This document shows positions 11,925 to 24,095 of a DNA stretch of 64,000 nucleotides, one piece after another. The translations under genes and the position numbers were made by a program. Source of the DNA: Sindora glabra (lineage: Eukaryota; Streptophyta; Magnoliopsida; Fabales; Fabaceae); the NCBI GenBank assembly GCA_020226215.1, contig CM035233.1, forward strand, positions 20,145,840 through 20,209,839, read 5' to 3'. A model generated the notes under the pieces. The model ran no database searches. It was given only the letters and a program-made list of their open reading frames with translations, and was not told the origin of the DNA. Every line of letters starts with the position of its first letter. Position 1 is the stretch's first letter.

Positions 11925-12122
11925 TGAGTGCGTCATTTTGAATGGCGCCCTCAAGGTTACCCAGGGGCGCCATCTTGGGTGGCACCTCCCCCACCCCCGA
12001 CGCCATCCCAATTGACACCTTCCACCTACAATACGTATTTTGATAATATATTTTCAATCAACAGTAAAATAAAAATAAATTTAAAAAAAATCAGTAATAC
12101 GGTACTTTAGCCGTAATCAACC
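11925..12122 (-). repeat. Outer right MULE end: GGCGCC modules plus terminal inverted repeat
   Basis: 11935-12020 contains modules such as GCGTCATTTTGAATGGCGCC and GGGGCGCCATCTTGGGTGGC. The first is nearly the reverse complement of the left-block module GCGCCATTCAAAATGGCG at 1441-1457. The TIR then runs 12029-12122 (ATACGTATTTTGATAATATA, a T-rich/A-rich spacer, TACGGTACTTTAGCCGTAATC). Matching 12126-12135 to 1331-1340 suggests it may reach 12135. Confidence 0.62.
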
Positions 12123-12310
12123 CCATTCACAAAATTCGAGGGCCCTGCTTTGTCCTCATTTGTAACATATGTCGGAGCTCCACACAGATACTTTAGCTTT
12201 GCCCGTCCTTTTCCTGCTTTTTTACCACATTGTCGTTTCTGGCTAGCCCTGGCATCCTGAACATAGACCTTCATCCAAAATTTCCAATCCACTTTTAACT
12301 GCTCGGTCAA
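12107..12310 (-). other. Coding-like fragment abutting the right TIR
   Basis: An open minus-strand stretch of about 67 codons with balanced, less AT-rich codon use (WKFWMKVYV, SQKRQCGKKAGKGRAKLKYL, GPSNFVNGVDYG). It ends with a stop inside the TIR. There is no ATG start (the frame opens at TTG) and no recognisable domain, so I treat it as an unassigned exon fragment or captured sequence, not a gene. Confidence 0.25.
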
Positions 12311-14560
12311 ATCTAAAATTAATTAGTTAATAATAATTAATATATTATTATCGATTAAAAATAAAATAAAAAAATTTAAATTTTAAATAATCGATTAATT
12401 ACAGGTAACATTTTTTAATAATTCTTAACAATTTTCATTCATAATTTACTGACCAATTTTCATTCACAATTAACCAACCGCAATTAATCGAACTTAATTG
12501 ATATTAATTAAAATTTATATTAATTTTTTTATTTAAAAATTCATATTTAAGATTTTATTAATTATTTTTATAATTAAATACTTGATTTCTTCTTATTATA
12601 GTTATATTAATAAAATTATAGTAATAACATATATTTATAAACTAATTTTAACTTTTAAATTAATTTATTTAAGCATTTTTAAAAATATTTTTACAAATTT
12701 TAAACTAATCGAAACCGAACTTAACCATCGCAACTAAAATTTTTAGTTAAATTCGATTAAGGTTATACAATCGGGTTCAGTCGATTGAAAAAATATATTT
12801 TCATTAATAACAATCAGGTTAAAAAATAGTCTTAACCGTCATTAACCGACCAATAATCACCCCTACTTGGGTCAATAACTTCAACACAACTCGAATCACA
12901 ATTTTTGAAAAAACACTCATTTTTATTTTTATAAAATGTAATTTATATTAACTCTATATTTTTTATTAATTTTTGCATAATTTATTTAATTGATCTAATT
13001 ATATCCCTTAGAAATATTTTTCATTTGTTTCCTCCCTCATTTATTTAAAATTTTCAATTTCATCTTTTTGTTAATATGCACATCAAATTGATAATGAAAA
13101 ATAAAATTGAAAAAATTTAAATAATTAAAGGACATTATTGAGAAAAAATATTTCTAAAGGATGAAATGATAAATTTAAATAAATGAGAAATGAAATTGAT
13201 AAATTTTTTTATGAGAATAAAAACAATACAAATCATATTTTATAGGAATAAAACTGGATGGTTACTATTTATACAAGAGTATTTATGCCAACTTGTGTTT
13301 TGAAGACATCATAATTTATTCATTCGTGTTTTTTATTATTATCACTTTATTCACTTAAATTTTTTAATCTAATTTTTAATGAAAAATTTTCATAATAAAT
13401 CAATTAAGTAAAATTAAACAAAATTAGATATGTATAAAGTATAATATTTTTATATTTATGAGGTAAAAAATCTCAATAGAGATTGAACTATATTAGTCTT
13501 ATCTTCTTATTTTAATAATATACTTTAAACCAGAAAAAATATATTACAATATATGGTACATGAAAATTAAATCAATTAAAATTATTAATATTTGTAAATA
13601 ACAAAATTGATGCATTCTATTGATAAATTTGTAAAAGCATATGATAATAATATAATTTGTAAATCTAAATTAAAAAGATAGTGCTAATATCATTTTTTAA
13701 TCCCAATTATGAATTATAAATATCAATTCACATAAATATGAAAAAATTATAATTTACTTTCCGATAATTTTCTTTTAATCAACTTGCTTGCTGTGTAATA
13801 TTTATTAAAATTTTGATTGAAAAAAGTTTAGGTGAATAAAATATTAATATTAAAAAGTATAAATAAGTAATTTATAATACTTAAAAATACATATTACATG
13901 AAGTAAAAATTAATAAAATTACATGTAAGTAAATAAAGTGTAATTATCCTAGAAATAAAAAAAATATAGTGTTATAAATACAGCAAAATTTTGGCATCAC
14001 TTTCTCAATGATATTGAACAAAATGGAAGGTAATCATTTGATACCACTGATAAGGTCATTTTTATAGTGCTATCCTAACCTTCACCTCAATAAAATTACG
14101 AGTTTTTTTAAAAGAAATTTAATGTAAAAATTATAAAATCTATAACTTTTTTAAATAAAATTTTACAATTTTTTCCGTAAAAATATTTTAAATGTGAATA
14201 GATTTTATATGTAACAAATTTTAAAAAAAAATTATAACTCTATTATCATTCGAAGTTTGCAAAAAAAAATTGTAAAAGTTGAAATATTTAATAAAAAATT
14301 ATAAACTTTTATTAAAAAAATTATGCCATTCAATGAAAAAGTTATGAAAGTGTATATACATATTTATAGAACTTTTTCAAAGAGAAATCAAAGCGTAACC
14401 TTGTACACAAAAGATTTTAATATGCTTATTGTTTCATTTCATTAAAAAAGAGAAAAACTTAAAAATATATATAATCTCTTTTAAAAAAAAATCATTTTTC
14501 TTGCTTTTAACTTTATATTTATCCCACTTAGAGTAAGAATCTTCTATTTAAGAAAATTTT
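12311..14560. other. AT-rich intergenic DNA with a possible small transposon relic
   Basis: 12311-12860 is enriched in ATTAACCGA/TCGATTAA motifs and ends in AACCGACCAATAATCACCCC, the style of end seen on some non-autonomous hAT-like repeats, but no matching left end was found. The rest is low-complexity AT-rich sequence without supported coding frames. Confidence 0.4.
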
Positions 14561-14564
14561 TTGC

Positions 14565-14573
14565 TATATATAA
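14565..14573 (+). promoter_or_regulatory. TATA box of the small 14.67-kb gene
   Basis: TATATATAA lies about 100 bp upstream of the ATG at 14666. Less AT-rich, leader-like sequence follows (CTCAAATACAGATCTACC). The spacing suits a start site near 14595-14605. Confidence 0.4.
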
Positions 14574-14665
14574 TTCTCTGAAGCAACCTATACTCAAATA
14601 CAGATCTACCAAACTTCATCAAAAAAACCACACCAGATTGGTCTATAATTTCATATATTGTGCGT

Positions 14666-14845
14666 ATGGCACCAATCACAACTCACTTGTTGATATTTCT
14701 GTCTTCAATAATGTCTGTTTTCTGGGATGTTCATCCCACGCTGGACGATTTCACTCCTCACGATCCCGTTTTAGCCTTCTCACCGCACGGTTACAGCCTT
14801 ATCAGCCTCGACCATCAGGACTTCCTGCGATTCGGATTTGGTTGA
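14666..14845 (+). CDS. Candidate small secreted or membrane peptide, unknown function
   Basis: A 59-codon ATG-initiated frame ending in TGA. Residues 1-18 (MAPITTHLLIFLSSIMSV) look like a signal peptide or short membrane anchor. The remainder is acidic and His/Phe-rich (HPTLDD, TPHDPV, SLDHQDFLRFGFG) with no cysteines, which is unlike a defensin. A TATA box precedes it at a fitting distance, and the segment is clearly less AT-rich than the several kilobases on either side. I do not recognise a family. An overlapping frame ends in an Arg/Pro-rich tail but starts only at TTG. This could be a short real gene or one exon of a relic. Confidence 0.4.
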   Translation: MAPITTHLLIFLSSIMSVFWDVHPTLDDFTPHDPVLAFSPHGYSLISLDHQDFLRFGFG

Positions 14846-17404
14846 AGAATGATCCGTGACAATGGCAGGGGGCTACTGATGATTTTGCAAGACTTGTATT
14901 CCTCTACCTGGTCTTCCTCTTATTGTTCTTTTCACCTTCATAATTATGGGTTAAATTAATTCCCTTTTAATTTCTGAAAAATGGTTTTTCATTTTTTAAG
15001 CTTAATTCTTGTCAATTCGTTTTATACGAAGAAGGAAGTGAGATAGATGTATGATGGATCTTCATTGTGGGAGTGAAACTATGAAGTATCGGTCCCTGAA
15101 AATCCCATGGTTGTATATCGGATATTGGTACCTTTGGGTACTTTATATGTATGTATGTATTGACTATATATATATATATATATATTGTAAATATTTAAAA
15201 ATTAAAAATTAGATGTTCAAAAGAATACGTATAGGTAAATTTTTATATCAATCTTTTTCAATGCTGATAATTTGTTAAAAACTTTTACTTATTCAAAACT
15301 ATTGTAAATAATTCAAAATATTTAAACACATGCCAAAATTCATAAATAATTTCATAATAGAACACTAAAAAAGTGGAGGAAAACAAAATAAAGGGTAAAT
15401 GCATTTCCTGCGTACAAATTAAGGGTCAAAAGGATGCACAAGGGGGAAAAAAAAAAAGAGGCTAGTTTGCAAGTTTTATTAACTTGGTCTCCCCAAATCT
15501 TAAATCTAGTTAGAGAGATTTTAGTATAATCCATGAATAAAATTGAGATTCTTATTTAGAAAGATAAATGCAAATCCTTACAATGGACTCTATTCTTGGA
15601 GAAATTACATATCTTCTCATTTTAATTACCAATTCATGTCTCTCTTCTTAAAATAAGAATTATTATTTATTTATGATGCATATTAGAATTTTGAGAAATT
15701 TAATGAATCAAAGAGATTAATCACCTACTTAGATTTCTTTTGAAAGTGTTAGCATTTTCAAACAATTAATTATTAATGCCAATAGTTGATGCAAAAGGAT
15801 GCCAAACAATTTGCCACCTGTGCCAATAGTTGACACAAGAGGATGTAAATATTGAGATGTAGATGTATATTTAACATCACTCTCCATGAAAAATCACATA
15901 AATAACTTTGACCACATTGTTGTCTTGGACAATTCCAATTATTTTTCTATCTGTCATTTTAATTATGACTCTTAGTTCTATAATGTTATTATAAGATATT
16001 GGTTTTTATAACTAGATATTTATTATTTTTTCTAACATAAAAATAAGAATAATAAGTATATAATAAATGTAATTTACTAAATTTATAAATGTAAATCCTA
16101 AACCCTAATTTATAAATGTAATTTACTGAATTTATTTATAATTATATATTTAAATTTATAAATAATAAATTTTTGAAATGTAATATAAGAGCTAAAAATT
16201 ATAATATGTTATTAAGGAATTCAATTCAATTAAAATTTTAAATTGATATTTTTATAATAATTTTTTTATATTTATATTATTCAATAATATTCATATCTAA
16301 ATTGTAATGAATAGTGGTGAATAGAAAAATACAAAATAAAACATGTAATTAAGAAGATAAAAGAAATAATAATAGAATGTGAACTGTAAAAAATCATATT
16401 TAATTTAAAATATAGTAAATAAAATTAATATAAAGAAAATATTGATAAAATTTATTTTAATTTATTAAAATTTTTATTGAAAAATTAAATGTTTATAATT
16501 CAATTCATACTTATCAAATTAAAAATTTTAAGATGTTCAAAATATTTTTATAATAAAATTAAATATTATATATATGGACACACATACTTACATATATACC
16601 ATTTAGTGATGTTAATATTTAAGTCATAGATGATAGAAATGGACATGAAAAAGAAAAAAAATACAATGTAACATAAAAAAAAAGAAGAGAAATAATGTGC
16701 AAGTTGTAAAGTAATTTAAAATTTAAAATTATAATAAGTAATTATGTAATTTAAATAAATTAAAATTTTAAATTATTTAAAAAATAATAAAATAAAAAGA
16801 TATATTATTTTGTATCTACACTTCTTAATGATATTAATGTACGAATTACATGATAGTATTGAAAAAAAAAAGATGCAATGGTACAAATAAAAAAGATGAT
16901 GTGACTTTAATATTAAGTAATGCATAAGTTAAGAATATAATATATATAATTAAGTAAATTTATTTCTAAGTTGAAAAAGATAATAAAAAAAGTTAAACTA
17001 TACAATAATATAATATTTAAAATTAAAAAAATATAATATATTCAAATTAAATTAAAATTTTAATTTATTTAACTTGAAAAAGATCATAACGGAAATTGAA
17101 ATAGTGCATAAGTTGTAAAATTTTAATAAATATCAATTATATATAGTAAAATAATATCAAGATAATATATAATAATAAATATCAAGTAAATAAAGTTATT
17201 TTAATTTTTAAAATATTTTATTAAGTAATAGAATATACAATTAATTATTTCAACTAAAATTTTTTGTTAAATTTTAAACTTATTTGAAATTCATATAAAA
17301 AAATTAAAAATTATTATTTTATATCTATAATACTCTGTAATATTAAGATTTAAGTAATAAATAATAATAATAAATATAAAAAATAAAAATACGTAATAGA
17401 ATAT

Positions 17405-17435
<31 letters not shown>

Positions 17436-18730
17436 AAGAAAAGAGACAATAAATGAATTATATAGTAATATAAAAGTTAAAATTATATAATATAATATAA
17501 TTAAATTGTATTAAAAATTTAATTTATTTGAAATAAAAATAAAATATATCATGTTATATGTATAATTCTTATTTATATTAGCTTCTAAACTATTAATAAT
17601 AGGATTGATAATATGAAAAGAAAAAAGGAAGCAAAATATGTAATAGAGTAAATAAAAATAAGAGTGTATAACCCTTATGCTAAGTAAGATAAGAATTATA
17701 AATAGAAATATAAGGTTTAAATAATTAGATTAAAATAAATTTTTACCTATTTAAATTATTTTATAATAAATTTATCATATTATATTTATACAAATTAATG
17801 ATATTAGCATTTAAATTATAAATAATAGGAATGAAACTTTAAAAATGCATATGATAAAGTATTTTTTAAAAAAAGTGAAGTAGTGTGAGTTTACAGCTTT
17901 AACAATGTTTTAATTAATGTATATTTAAATTAAAATATAGCACTTAAAAATTGATATCAAGAAAATATTGATAAATTTTAAATAAATAAATTTAATTTTA
18001 ATTTTTAAATATTTTTATTAAGTAATAATATATATCATTTATTATTTCAATTATTACTTCTCACATTAAAATTTTAAATTATTTAAAATATTTTATAATA
18101 TAATCAAATATAGCGTGTGGTACCTATATTATTTTGTAATATTAGTATCTTTAAGTTATAAATAATTGTAATTCACATGAAAAAAGAGAAAAAGGCCAAC
18201 ATCCAACAAAATAAATTAATAAAAAAGAAGAAAAATAATAAATGAGTTATAAAGTATTATAAGAGTTAAAAATAATATATATAGTTAAATTATAAATAAT
18301 AAAAGTGGATATGAAAAAATATAATAAAGTTGATGAAAAATAATATGTGAGTTATAAAATAATAAAAAAGTTAAAAATGAAATTAAAAAAATATGTATAT
18401 TTATATACATCAGAGAAACAATACATGAGATGTAAAGTAACATAATACTCAAAAAATATAACTTAAATTTATGAAATAAAAAAAAGTGCATGAAATGAGA
18501 ATAAAAAATAAAATATAAAAATACATAAACTTGCATCAAGACTTAAAACAGTCCAAAAAATTTTACAAGAGGGTAGCAAAATTGTAATAGAATAAGTAGT
18601 TGCAAAAGGGCTATTATTAGAAAAAGAAGAATGAGAAGTTTTGGAAGAAAAAAAATTTCATGTAAAATTGACGCTTGTCCTAAAAACAATAAGAAAAGGA
18701 ATAGAAAAAGCTTGTTTTAGTAGATATAGA

Positions 18731-18775
<45 letters not shown>

Positions 18776-18900
18776 CATTGTCTCAATAAACTCGTGAAGA
18801 TAAGCCAATCTACAGCATGATAACCAAAACTAATTGCTCTTGTTTATGAAGACGACAATTTTTTCTTAGGCTTTCTTATTCTTTTTAATAAAAATCTCTA
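14846..18900. other. AT-rich intergenic DNA with dinucleotide repeats
   Basis: About 4 kb of nearly featureless AT-rich sequence. It contains (AT)n runs at about 15164-15185, 17407-17434 and 18735-18771. From about 16040 to 18560 the DNA has blocks of similar wording (AGTAATATAAAAGTTAAAAAT, TAAATTATAAATAATA), suggesting diverged tandem or dispersed copies of an AT-rich repeat. No gene seen. Confidence 0.5.
18735..18771. repeat. (TA)n microsatellite
   Basis: About 18 uninterrupted TA dinucleotides. It marks the boundary between the AT-rich block and the genic island. Confidence 0.9.
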
Positions 18901-19585
18901 TCAGTTTATGAGTTAGAGGAAGTATTGTGGCATCACCAAAGTCGTCGGTTTACCCACTACAGTTCCTCAATATTTCTGTGTTTTTCTACGAGTTTTGTGC
19001 TAACGAATCATTACTTCATCTTAAAAATATAAATCTTCAACTGCTAAAAGAGCTTGAATTTTTTGACCAACGAAAAAATAATGAATTTTTAGAATTGCTA
19101 GTACTTTGAGGTTATAATAATAAATTCACTGTTTAAATACAAGCTGTGATTGCCCCGAACATTCTTCAATTCAAGTCACCTCTTCTCTCCCATTCTCCTA
19201 AATCTCTCCTAAAAAAATGCACAAGTACTACGTCATTGTCAACATATTAATATCGTATGTTTTTCTGCCGTCCTCGCTTTCTGTTTAACAGCAAACCAAA
19301 CTACAGGGCAAAGTCAGAAGAACATTATTATATTGTTTAACAAATAAGTTTTCCATAGGATCAATCGACAATAACATTGCATTTCAATCTAAAAATCACT
19401 CATCAAGGACGTAGTAAACCATGCTTCGAAGATATCAAAGAACAGCTTTTAGTCCAAGCTTTCCCCTCTCCAGCTGTCTCCCTCCCAATGTTTTTAAAGA
19501 TTCATTAATCTCAAGCTCGGCTCTTCAGACGTCCTCCTAAATTATCAATTTCCTCAATACATTTTGTGACATCATTGCAAGAATT
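18901..19585 (+). promoter_or_regulatory. Upstream region and leader of the proline-rich protein gene
   Basis: Less AT-rich than the DNA to its left and rich in CT tracts (CACCTCTTCTCTCCCATTCTCC near 19180; CCCCTCTCCAGCTGTCTCCC near 19465), typical of plant 5' leaders. A 23-codon ATG frame at 19217-19288 begins MHKYYVIVNILISYVF and could be an upstream ORF or a short first coding exon. It contains GTATGT and is followed by TTTAACAG, but that intron would be only about 40 nt, too short to be convincing. Confidence 0.35.
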
Positions 19586-20155
19586 ATGGGAAGTGGCTGC
19601 TTAAACTTCTTAATTCTGCTTATATTGTCTACAAAGCTAATGGACACTCTGCATGCTCAACCTCCTTCCACTGCACCCATACCGAATCCCCCAGCTCCAT
19701 CCAGTGAACCCACACCAAATCCGAATCCCCCAGCTCCTTCCAGTGGACCCGCGCCAAATCCAAATCCCGCAGCTTCTCCAAGCGGACCTTCGCCCGCGCC
19801 AAATCCGAATCCCCCAGCTCCTTCCAGTGGACCCGCGCCAAATCCGAATCCCACAGCTTCTCCTAGCGAACCTTCGCCCGCGCCAAATCCGAATCCCCCA
19901 GCTCCTTCCAGTGGACCCGCGCCAAATCCACAGCCTCCTCCACCACCTCCACCCCCGCTTTCACCTTTGTTGCCACCAGCCTCTCCTGCTACACAAGGTT
20001 CAAGGGGGCTGAGTGGTGGCCAGAAAGCAGGAATAGTGTTAGGAGTGCTGGTGGGAGCAGGTCTGATAGGTTTGACAGGGATGATATGCATTAAGCGGCA
20101 GAATAATATCAAAAGAAGTCAATATGCAAATGCTGCAAGGAGAGTAGATCTTTGA
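19586..20155 (+). CDS. Proline-rich, AGP/extensin-like single-pass membrane protein
   Basis: Single-exon, 189 residues. Residues 1-25 form a signal peptide (hydrophobic core CLNFLILLILS, likely cleavage after HAQ). Residues 26-130 are Pro/Ala/Ser/Asn-rich, with three 28-residue repeats of the NPNPPAPSSGPAP kind and a polyproline run. Such Ala-Pro and Ser-Pro dipeptides are usual sites of proline hydroxylation and arabinogalactan addition in cell-wall glycoproteins. Residues about 144-168 (AGIVLGVLVGAGLIGLTGMI) form a membrane helix, and a basic tail ends in RSQYANAARRVDL, a kind of ending I recall in plant AGP-like membrane proteins. A wall-plasma membrane linker role is inferred, with no kinase domain as in PERKs. 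It converges on the minus-strand permease gene, with stop codons 380 bp apart. Confidence 0.78.
   Translation: MGSGCLNFLILLILSTKLMDTLHAQPPSTAPIPNPPAPSSEPTPNPNPPAPSSGPAPNPNPAASPSGPSPAPNPNPPAPSSGPAPNPNPTASPSEPSPAPNPNPPAPSSGPAPNPQPPPPPPPPLSPLLPPASPATQGSRGLSGGQKAGIVLGVLVGAGLIGLTGMICIKRQNNIKRSQYANAARRVDL
19715..19966 (+). repeat. 84-bp in-frame tandem repeat in the proline-rich gene
   Basis: CCAAATCCGAATCCCCCAGC starts at 19715, 19799 and 19883, an exact period of 84 bp (28 codons). The copies differ at few positions, indicating recent duplication or homogenisation. Copy number is probably variable between individuals. Confidence 0.85.
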
Positions 20156-20533
20156 AGTAGTAAGGAAATGTCAATTTCCTTGCCTCAGCTCTTTAGATTT
20201 TGAAATAATAGGAACCAGAAAGTAGGATGACACATATGTTCCACTATTGAAATTTTTGTTAAATTCATTCTTATTGCATTAACATAATGTTTTGCTGTTC
20301 CATCAAATGTGACAAAATATTAACAATTACAATGTAATTTGGAATTTTCACGTGACATTGAAGCTTTGAATCATCTACAAATACCAGAACTTAATCAAAC
20401 AGGCTTCTGAAGAACATAAGTTGAGTTTGCAGAACGAGTTACCTCTTCATCTGGAATCATCGTAATGTAAAATTCTAATTGGCAAACCAGGAATCAGAAA
20501 ATTTTATCAATTGTTTATACAGAATACAAGTTA

Positions 20534-23500
20534 TTATAAGTGCAATGCTAGTGTATCTTGCAGGATCTGCTCCACCACTATGCCACATGCAAATAGTCCA
20601 ACCAATATTAGGGCGGGCCTAGCATCTGATAAGGCCTTATGATCAGGAAATTCATGTGCTCTCTTGTGCATTGTCCATGCCATTGCTGGCGGAAGAAATC
20701 CGTAGAGCACTGTCATGCAGTATCCTCCCTAGTTTAAAACATATCATTAATAATAAAAAAAATATATATCTAAAGTTGTTATATATTTTCCATTTCTAGT
20801 CCCTCTAAAGTGCAAGATGACAACCTCTGACTCAAAAAGTCAACGGATTAGTTAGTTAAAATTTATTTTTTAATTAGATGTTGGTTATCAAAAACTAACC
20901 AATGATTTTTCCCCCCACTATTGGTTATTATATTGCACTTAGAGTCTCAGTAATATTCGAACCCAGAAGAAGTTCTGACCAAAAAGAATGAACTTATCTT
21001 ATATGATACCCAAGAAATTCTTCAATTTCTCTAGGAAGCAGATGATTGTTCATAATAGCTGGGACATTGAGGAATACCCAGAAAGAACCATATCCATATG
21101 TTCACGGCTATCATGGTTTATGCATTTTTTAATGACTGAATTTCCAAAGCACTTTAGACCAATCCAATCAACTCACACAGATATCTGTGGCAGCAGAGAA
21201 AGCATCCGGAAATGTTGTTGAGACAAACAAAGAAGGCGCAGCTACCATTGTCATGGCCATGAAATTCACTTTATTCCTCTGCCACCAATTTTCCTGTCAA
21301 AAGAATTTTTTATTATTGAAGTAATCATACAATTGGTTTTCCTCATGCTCACCATTTATTGTGCTTATTTTGTGTGTTTTGTTTAGGAAAAAAAAATAGT
21401 AAAGGATTGGATATTTACTAATCAAGACTAAAGCTAAAAGTTCACCTCTATTACCTCTGTTAAAGTAGAATTCCTAGATAGAGCTTTAAGCTGCTCCTTG
21501 AAGAATTCAGACAAAGCTAGGAGGGTACCAATAAGTGATGTGCCAAGTGCTAGAAGTGAGAAGGCCCCAACCATAAACGACATGCCACTCCATCGTACCC
21601 TAAATAATTGATATATATGTGAATTTTCATTTGAAATCAATACAAGTAAACATTGGTAAGGGACTAATTGCAGTTCCCAAATATATTCAGTTTCTTGCAG
21701 CATTCCATTTTGTAATTACAGCAATCTTTAATCTGAAAATTTTAAAGAGTAAAATTTTCATCATACATTCCAAAACTGTCTCTCACTCTATTTTCAAAAT
21801 AATAAACTATTATCAACACAAGTCTCCGAATTTCCCTGCTGGAGGCCAAATACCTGTATAGCAATGCAACAGGATCAACTACTTGTTCCGTATTGGCTGC
21901 TAAACCTAGAGCAATTGCATCCCAAACAAGCAATGCCATAAGTGGCACTAGACTGCCTAGAATAACAGAAGCTTTTATGCGATGAATATCACCTTCCAAG
22001 TAAGCACAAAGAACTGCAAAGGATTAAGAAGAAATAAATTCAGAGCAGAAGCTGAAAGTAAAAAAAGAAGTAAGCAAATTTGCCATATACCAGGTGCGAT
22101 ATCATGATATACTAAGGAAAAGATAATCACAGGAATTGCCTGTGGGACTTTTGTCCAGTCACTGCTTCCCACTACTCCTGTCCATCCCCCAATAGCAACT
22201 GCCAGAGCCTCAATAGCCAATAACAGACCTAGTAACAACATTCTACACATTGTTACACACTTAAAATGTTTTTAACAACAAAATAACGGCTTTGATATAC
22301 TGATATGGAACTACAACACATAAAAAGACATGTTTGATTCAATATTGTGAAACTCAACGAACAACAGCAATAATCAAGCTTTATCCCATTAGATGGTGGT
22401 GGCTACATGGATCAATTGACCCCCATTGTGATCAGATACTACATCTTCCCTGAAACTCAATAAACAGCTATGTTATATTCTATATTCAATTGAAGTGGCA
22501 ATCATACAGTGCTGATCTCACTGTGTATTATTGTTTGCCGCGTCAGCAAATCAGTGACCAAGTCAACAATTCTGTTAATGGTTCCTTCATTTGATGTCAT
22601 TGGATATTCAGAAGAACATTTTGACAACAGAATTCCTTGAAGGATCAAATTTATAGAATCCAAGTTATTAATGGTCCAAAATAGATGTTTCTAGTCCACA
22701 TAATATGTATAACATTAATAAAAAATGCATGGTCAGGCATAGACCAAACTACTATGTACCAATCATGGAGGCAGTAAGCCATTGGTTGACTTGATCAGTC
22801 CTCTGAGTCCCACCAATGGAGATGAGTAGTGTGAAGAGTGCAGTGAATAAACTGCCAGAAATTGGCGCTGGAAGATTAATCAATTGAAAAATGATCTCGC
22901 CGGATTTGGAACTATAGGCAACCAGTGAGCTATATCCCAAGAAAACATAAGCAACAGTAGCTATAGTTCCACCCCAGTCTCCCAATGTTTCTTGGGCCAT
23001 GGTTCTGATAGAAATAACTTCCAACTCATTAATATCCTCTTTCTTCCTTTTCTTTTTCATTAGACCCACATTGATTTCAACCAGTAAAAGTGCTTCAATG
23101 AGCAAAAAAACCCAACAAACAATTACTGATATTGAACTTGCAAATAATCGCTGAAATAAGACAGAAGGGTTTAGGAAAATCTTTATCATAAGAAAAAGGA
23201 CCATTTTTAATACAAATTTAAGTAATTAATCCAAATATTTTTGGCGAAATCGTACGGCGATCTTACAGCTACGTGTTTGGCAACAATTACATATAAAAAG
23301 TCATAAGTTGTTGCAATTCGGCATGTTTTGTCCTAATTTCTTTTGTTTTGGTTGAAATTTTGCATGTAACAAACTGTCGTTGCAACTACAAAATCTTTCG
23401 AACTTGTTACGCAGCCACAAATACAAGGTTGCAACTTTTTTCCAAAGAAAAAAAAATGCATAATGTGTTCAAAATTTAGATGAGATTCACAAAATCTATA

Positions 23501-24095
23501 ACTTTCTAACAAAAATTGTGTAAGATCTCAAAATAGTCATGGAAGCAAAGTCCAGCAAATAAATGTTTTTTTTTAACCTAGTGACAAAAATGAGAATGCA
23601 AAGGTGTTACAGCAGGCGAAGCTTTTTCTGGAAGAGCGAGAATTCCAGAACCAATACTTGTACCAATTACAAGAGCAGCTGCACCGGCAACGTTACCCAT
23701 CTTCTTCTGATCGACTTCACTTGGCTTTTTCCTCAAATAACTGAATACAATTTTCTTTGCCCTTTTTCCACGAGGCGTCTTCTTCGTAAACAGTGACTCT
23801 TTCGCTCGGTGACAACAATAACAAGTGCAGTAGCCATTGCTGGGATGAATTGAAAGTAGAAAAGTAGAACTCATTAAATAATATTAAAAATTTTGAAAAA
23901 TGGAAATTCAGGCATCGGAAAAAATATTACAAGAGAATGAATTTAGTGGATCAAAATGATTTCATACTTTGTTTTGGAGCCAATTGTTGTGATGGTTGGT
24001 GGATTTCTTGGCCATGATGATGGATTCTGTTTTGCAGGTCGGTGGAATTTTGAAGGTAGATAAGATGCAGACGCAGGCATATAATGGGAATCCAT
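20534..24095 (-). CDS. Tryptophan/tyrosine-permease (HAAAP-type) transporter, eight exons
   Basis: Proposed exons: 24095-23968, 23839-23611, 23150-22760, 22228-22091, 22013-21854, 21599-21455, 21293-21177, 20728-20534. All introns are GT-AG, phases agree at every junction, and the sum is 1503 nt (500 codons plus stop). The protein matches the plant tryptophan/tyrosine permease family (bacterial TyrP/Mtr relatives). An N-terminal Ser/Pro/Lys-rich segment suits a plastid transit peptide. The first helix carries GTSIGSGILALPEKASPA; then come CWVFLLIEALLLVEIN, GGTQRTDQVNQWLTASMIG, VYHDIAP joined to VLCAYLEGD, LGSLVPLMALLVWDAIALG and GGYCMTVLYGFLPPAMAW. About 10-11 hydrophobic segments are visible. 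Aromatic amino-acid transport in the plastid envelope is inferred from family. An alternative start is the ATG at 23874, if the first exon is non-coding. Confidence 0.9.

Larger units (their letters stand above)
1348..12122 (+). mobile_element. Large decayed Mutator-like element (MULE) carrying transposase and plant mobile domain genes
   Basis: The unit is bounded by imperfect inverted copies of a roughly 95-bp sequence (1348-1440 against the reverse complement of 12029-12122). Each copy is followed inward by a GC-rich block of GGCGCC-type palindromes. Between them lie a MuDR-type transposase pseudogene and a MAIN-like plant mobile domain pseudogene, both on the plus strand. Long TIRs plus an MURA-like transposase with a SWIM zinc finger define the Mutator superfamily, and plant mobile domains are known to occur in plant transposable elements. 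A third TIR copy at 11048-11139 means the original right end could be near 11139. I could not find the expected 9-11 bp target-site duplication at either candidate end, so exact boundaries are inferred. Confidence 0.75.

Noticed and set aside
14638..14859. Alternative 73-codon frame overlapping the small peptide gene
   Set aside because: It starts at TTG, not ATG, and the hydrophobic N-terminus belongs to the other frame.
18285..18539. 84-codon minus-strand hydrophobic open frame
   Set aside because: Phe/Tyr/Ile/Leu-only composition from AT-rich DNA, with no gene context.
19629..20112. Open frames on both strands over the proline-rich gene, including a Gly-rich minus-strand frame
   Set aside because: They are shadows of the CCN-rich repeats of the real gene. 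Only the plus frame has a signal peptide, a membrane helix and a conserved-looking tail.
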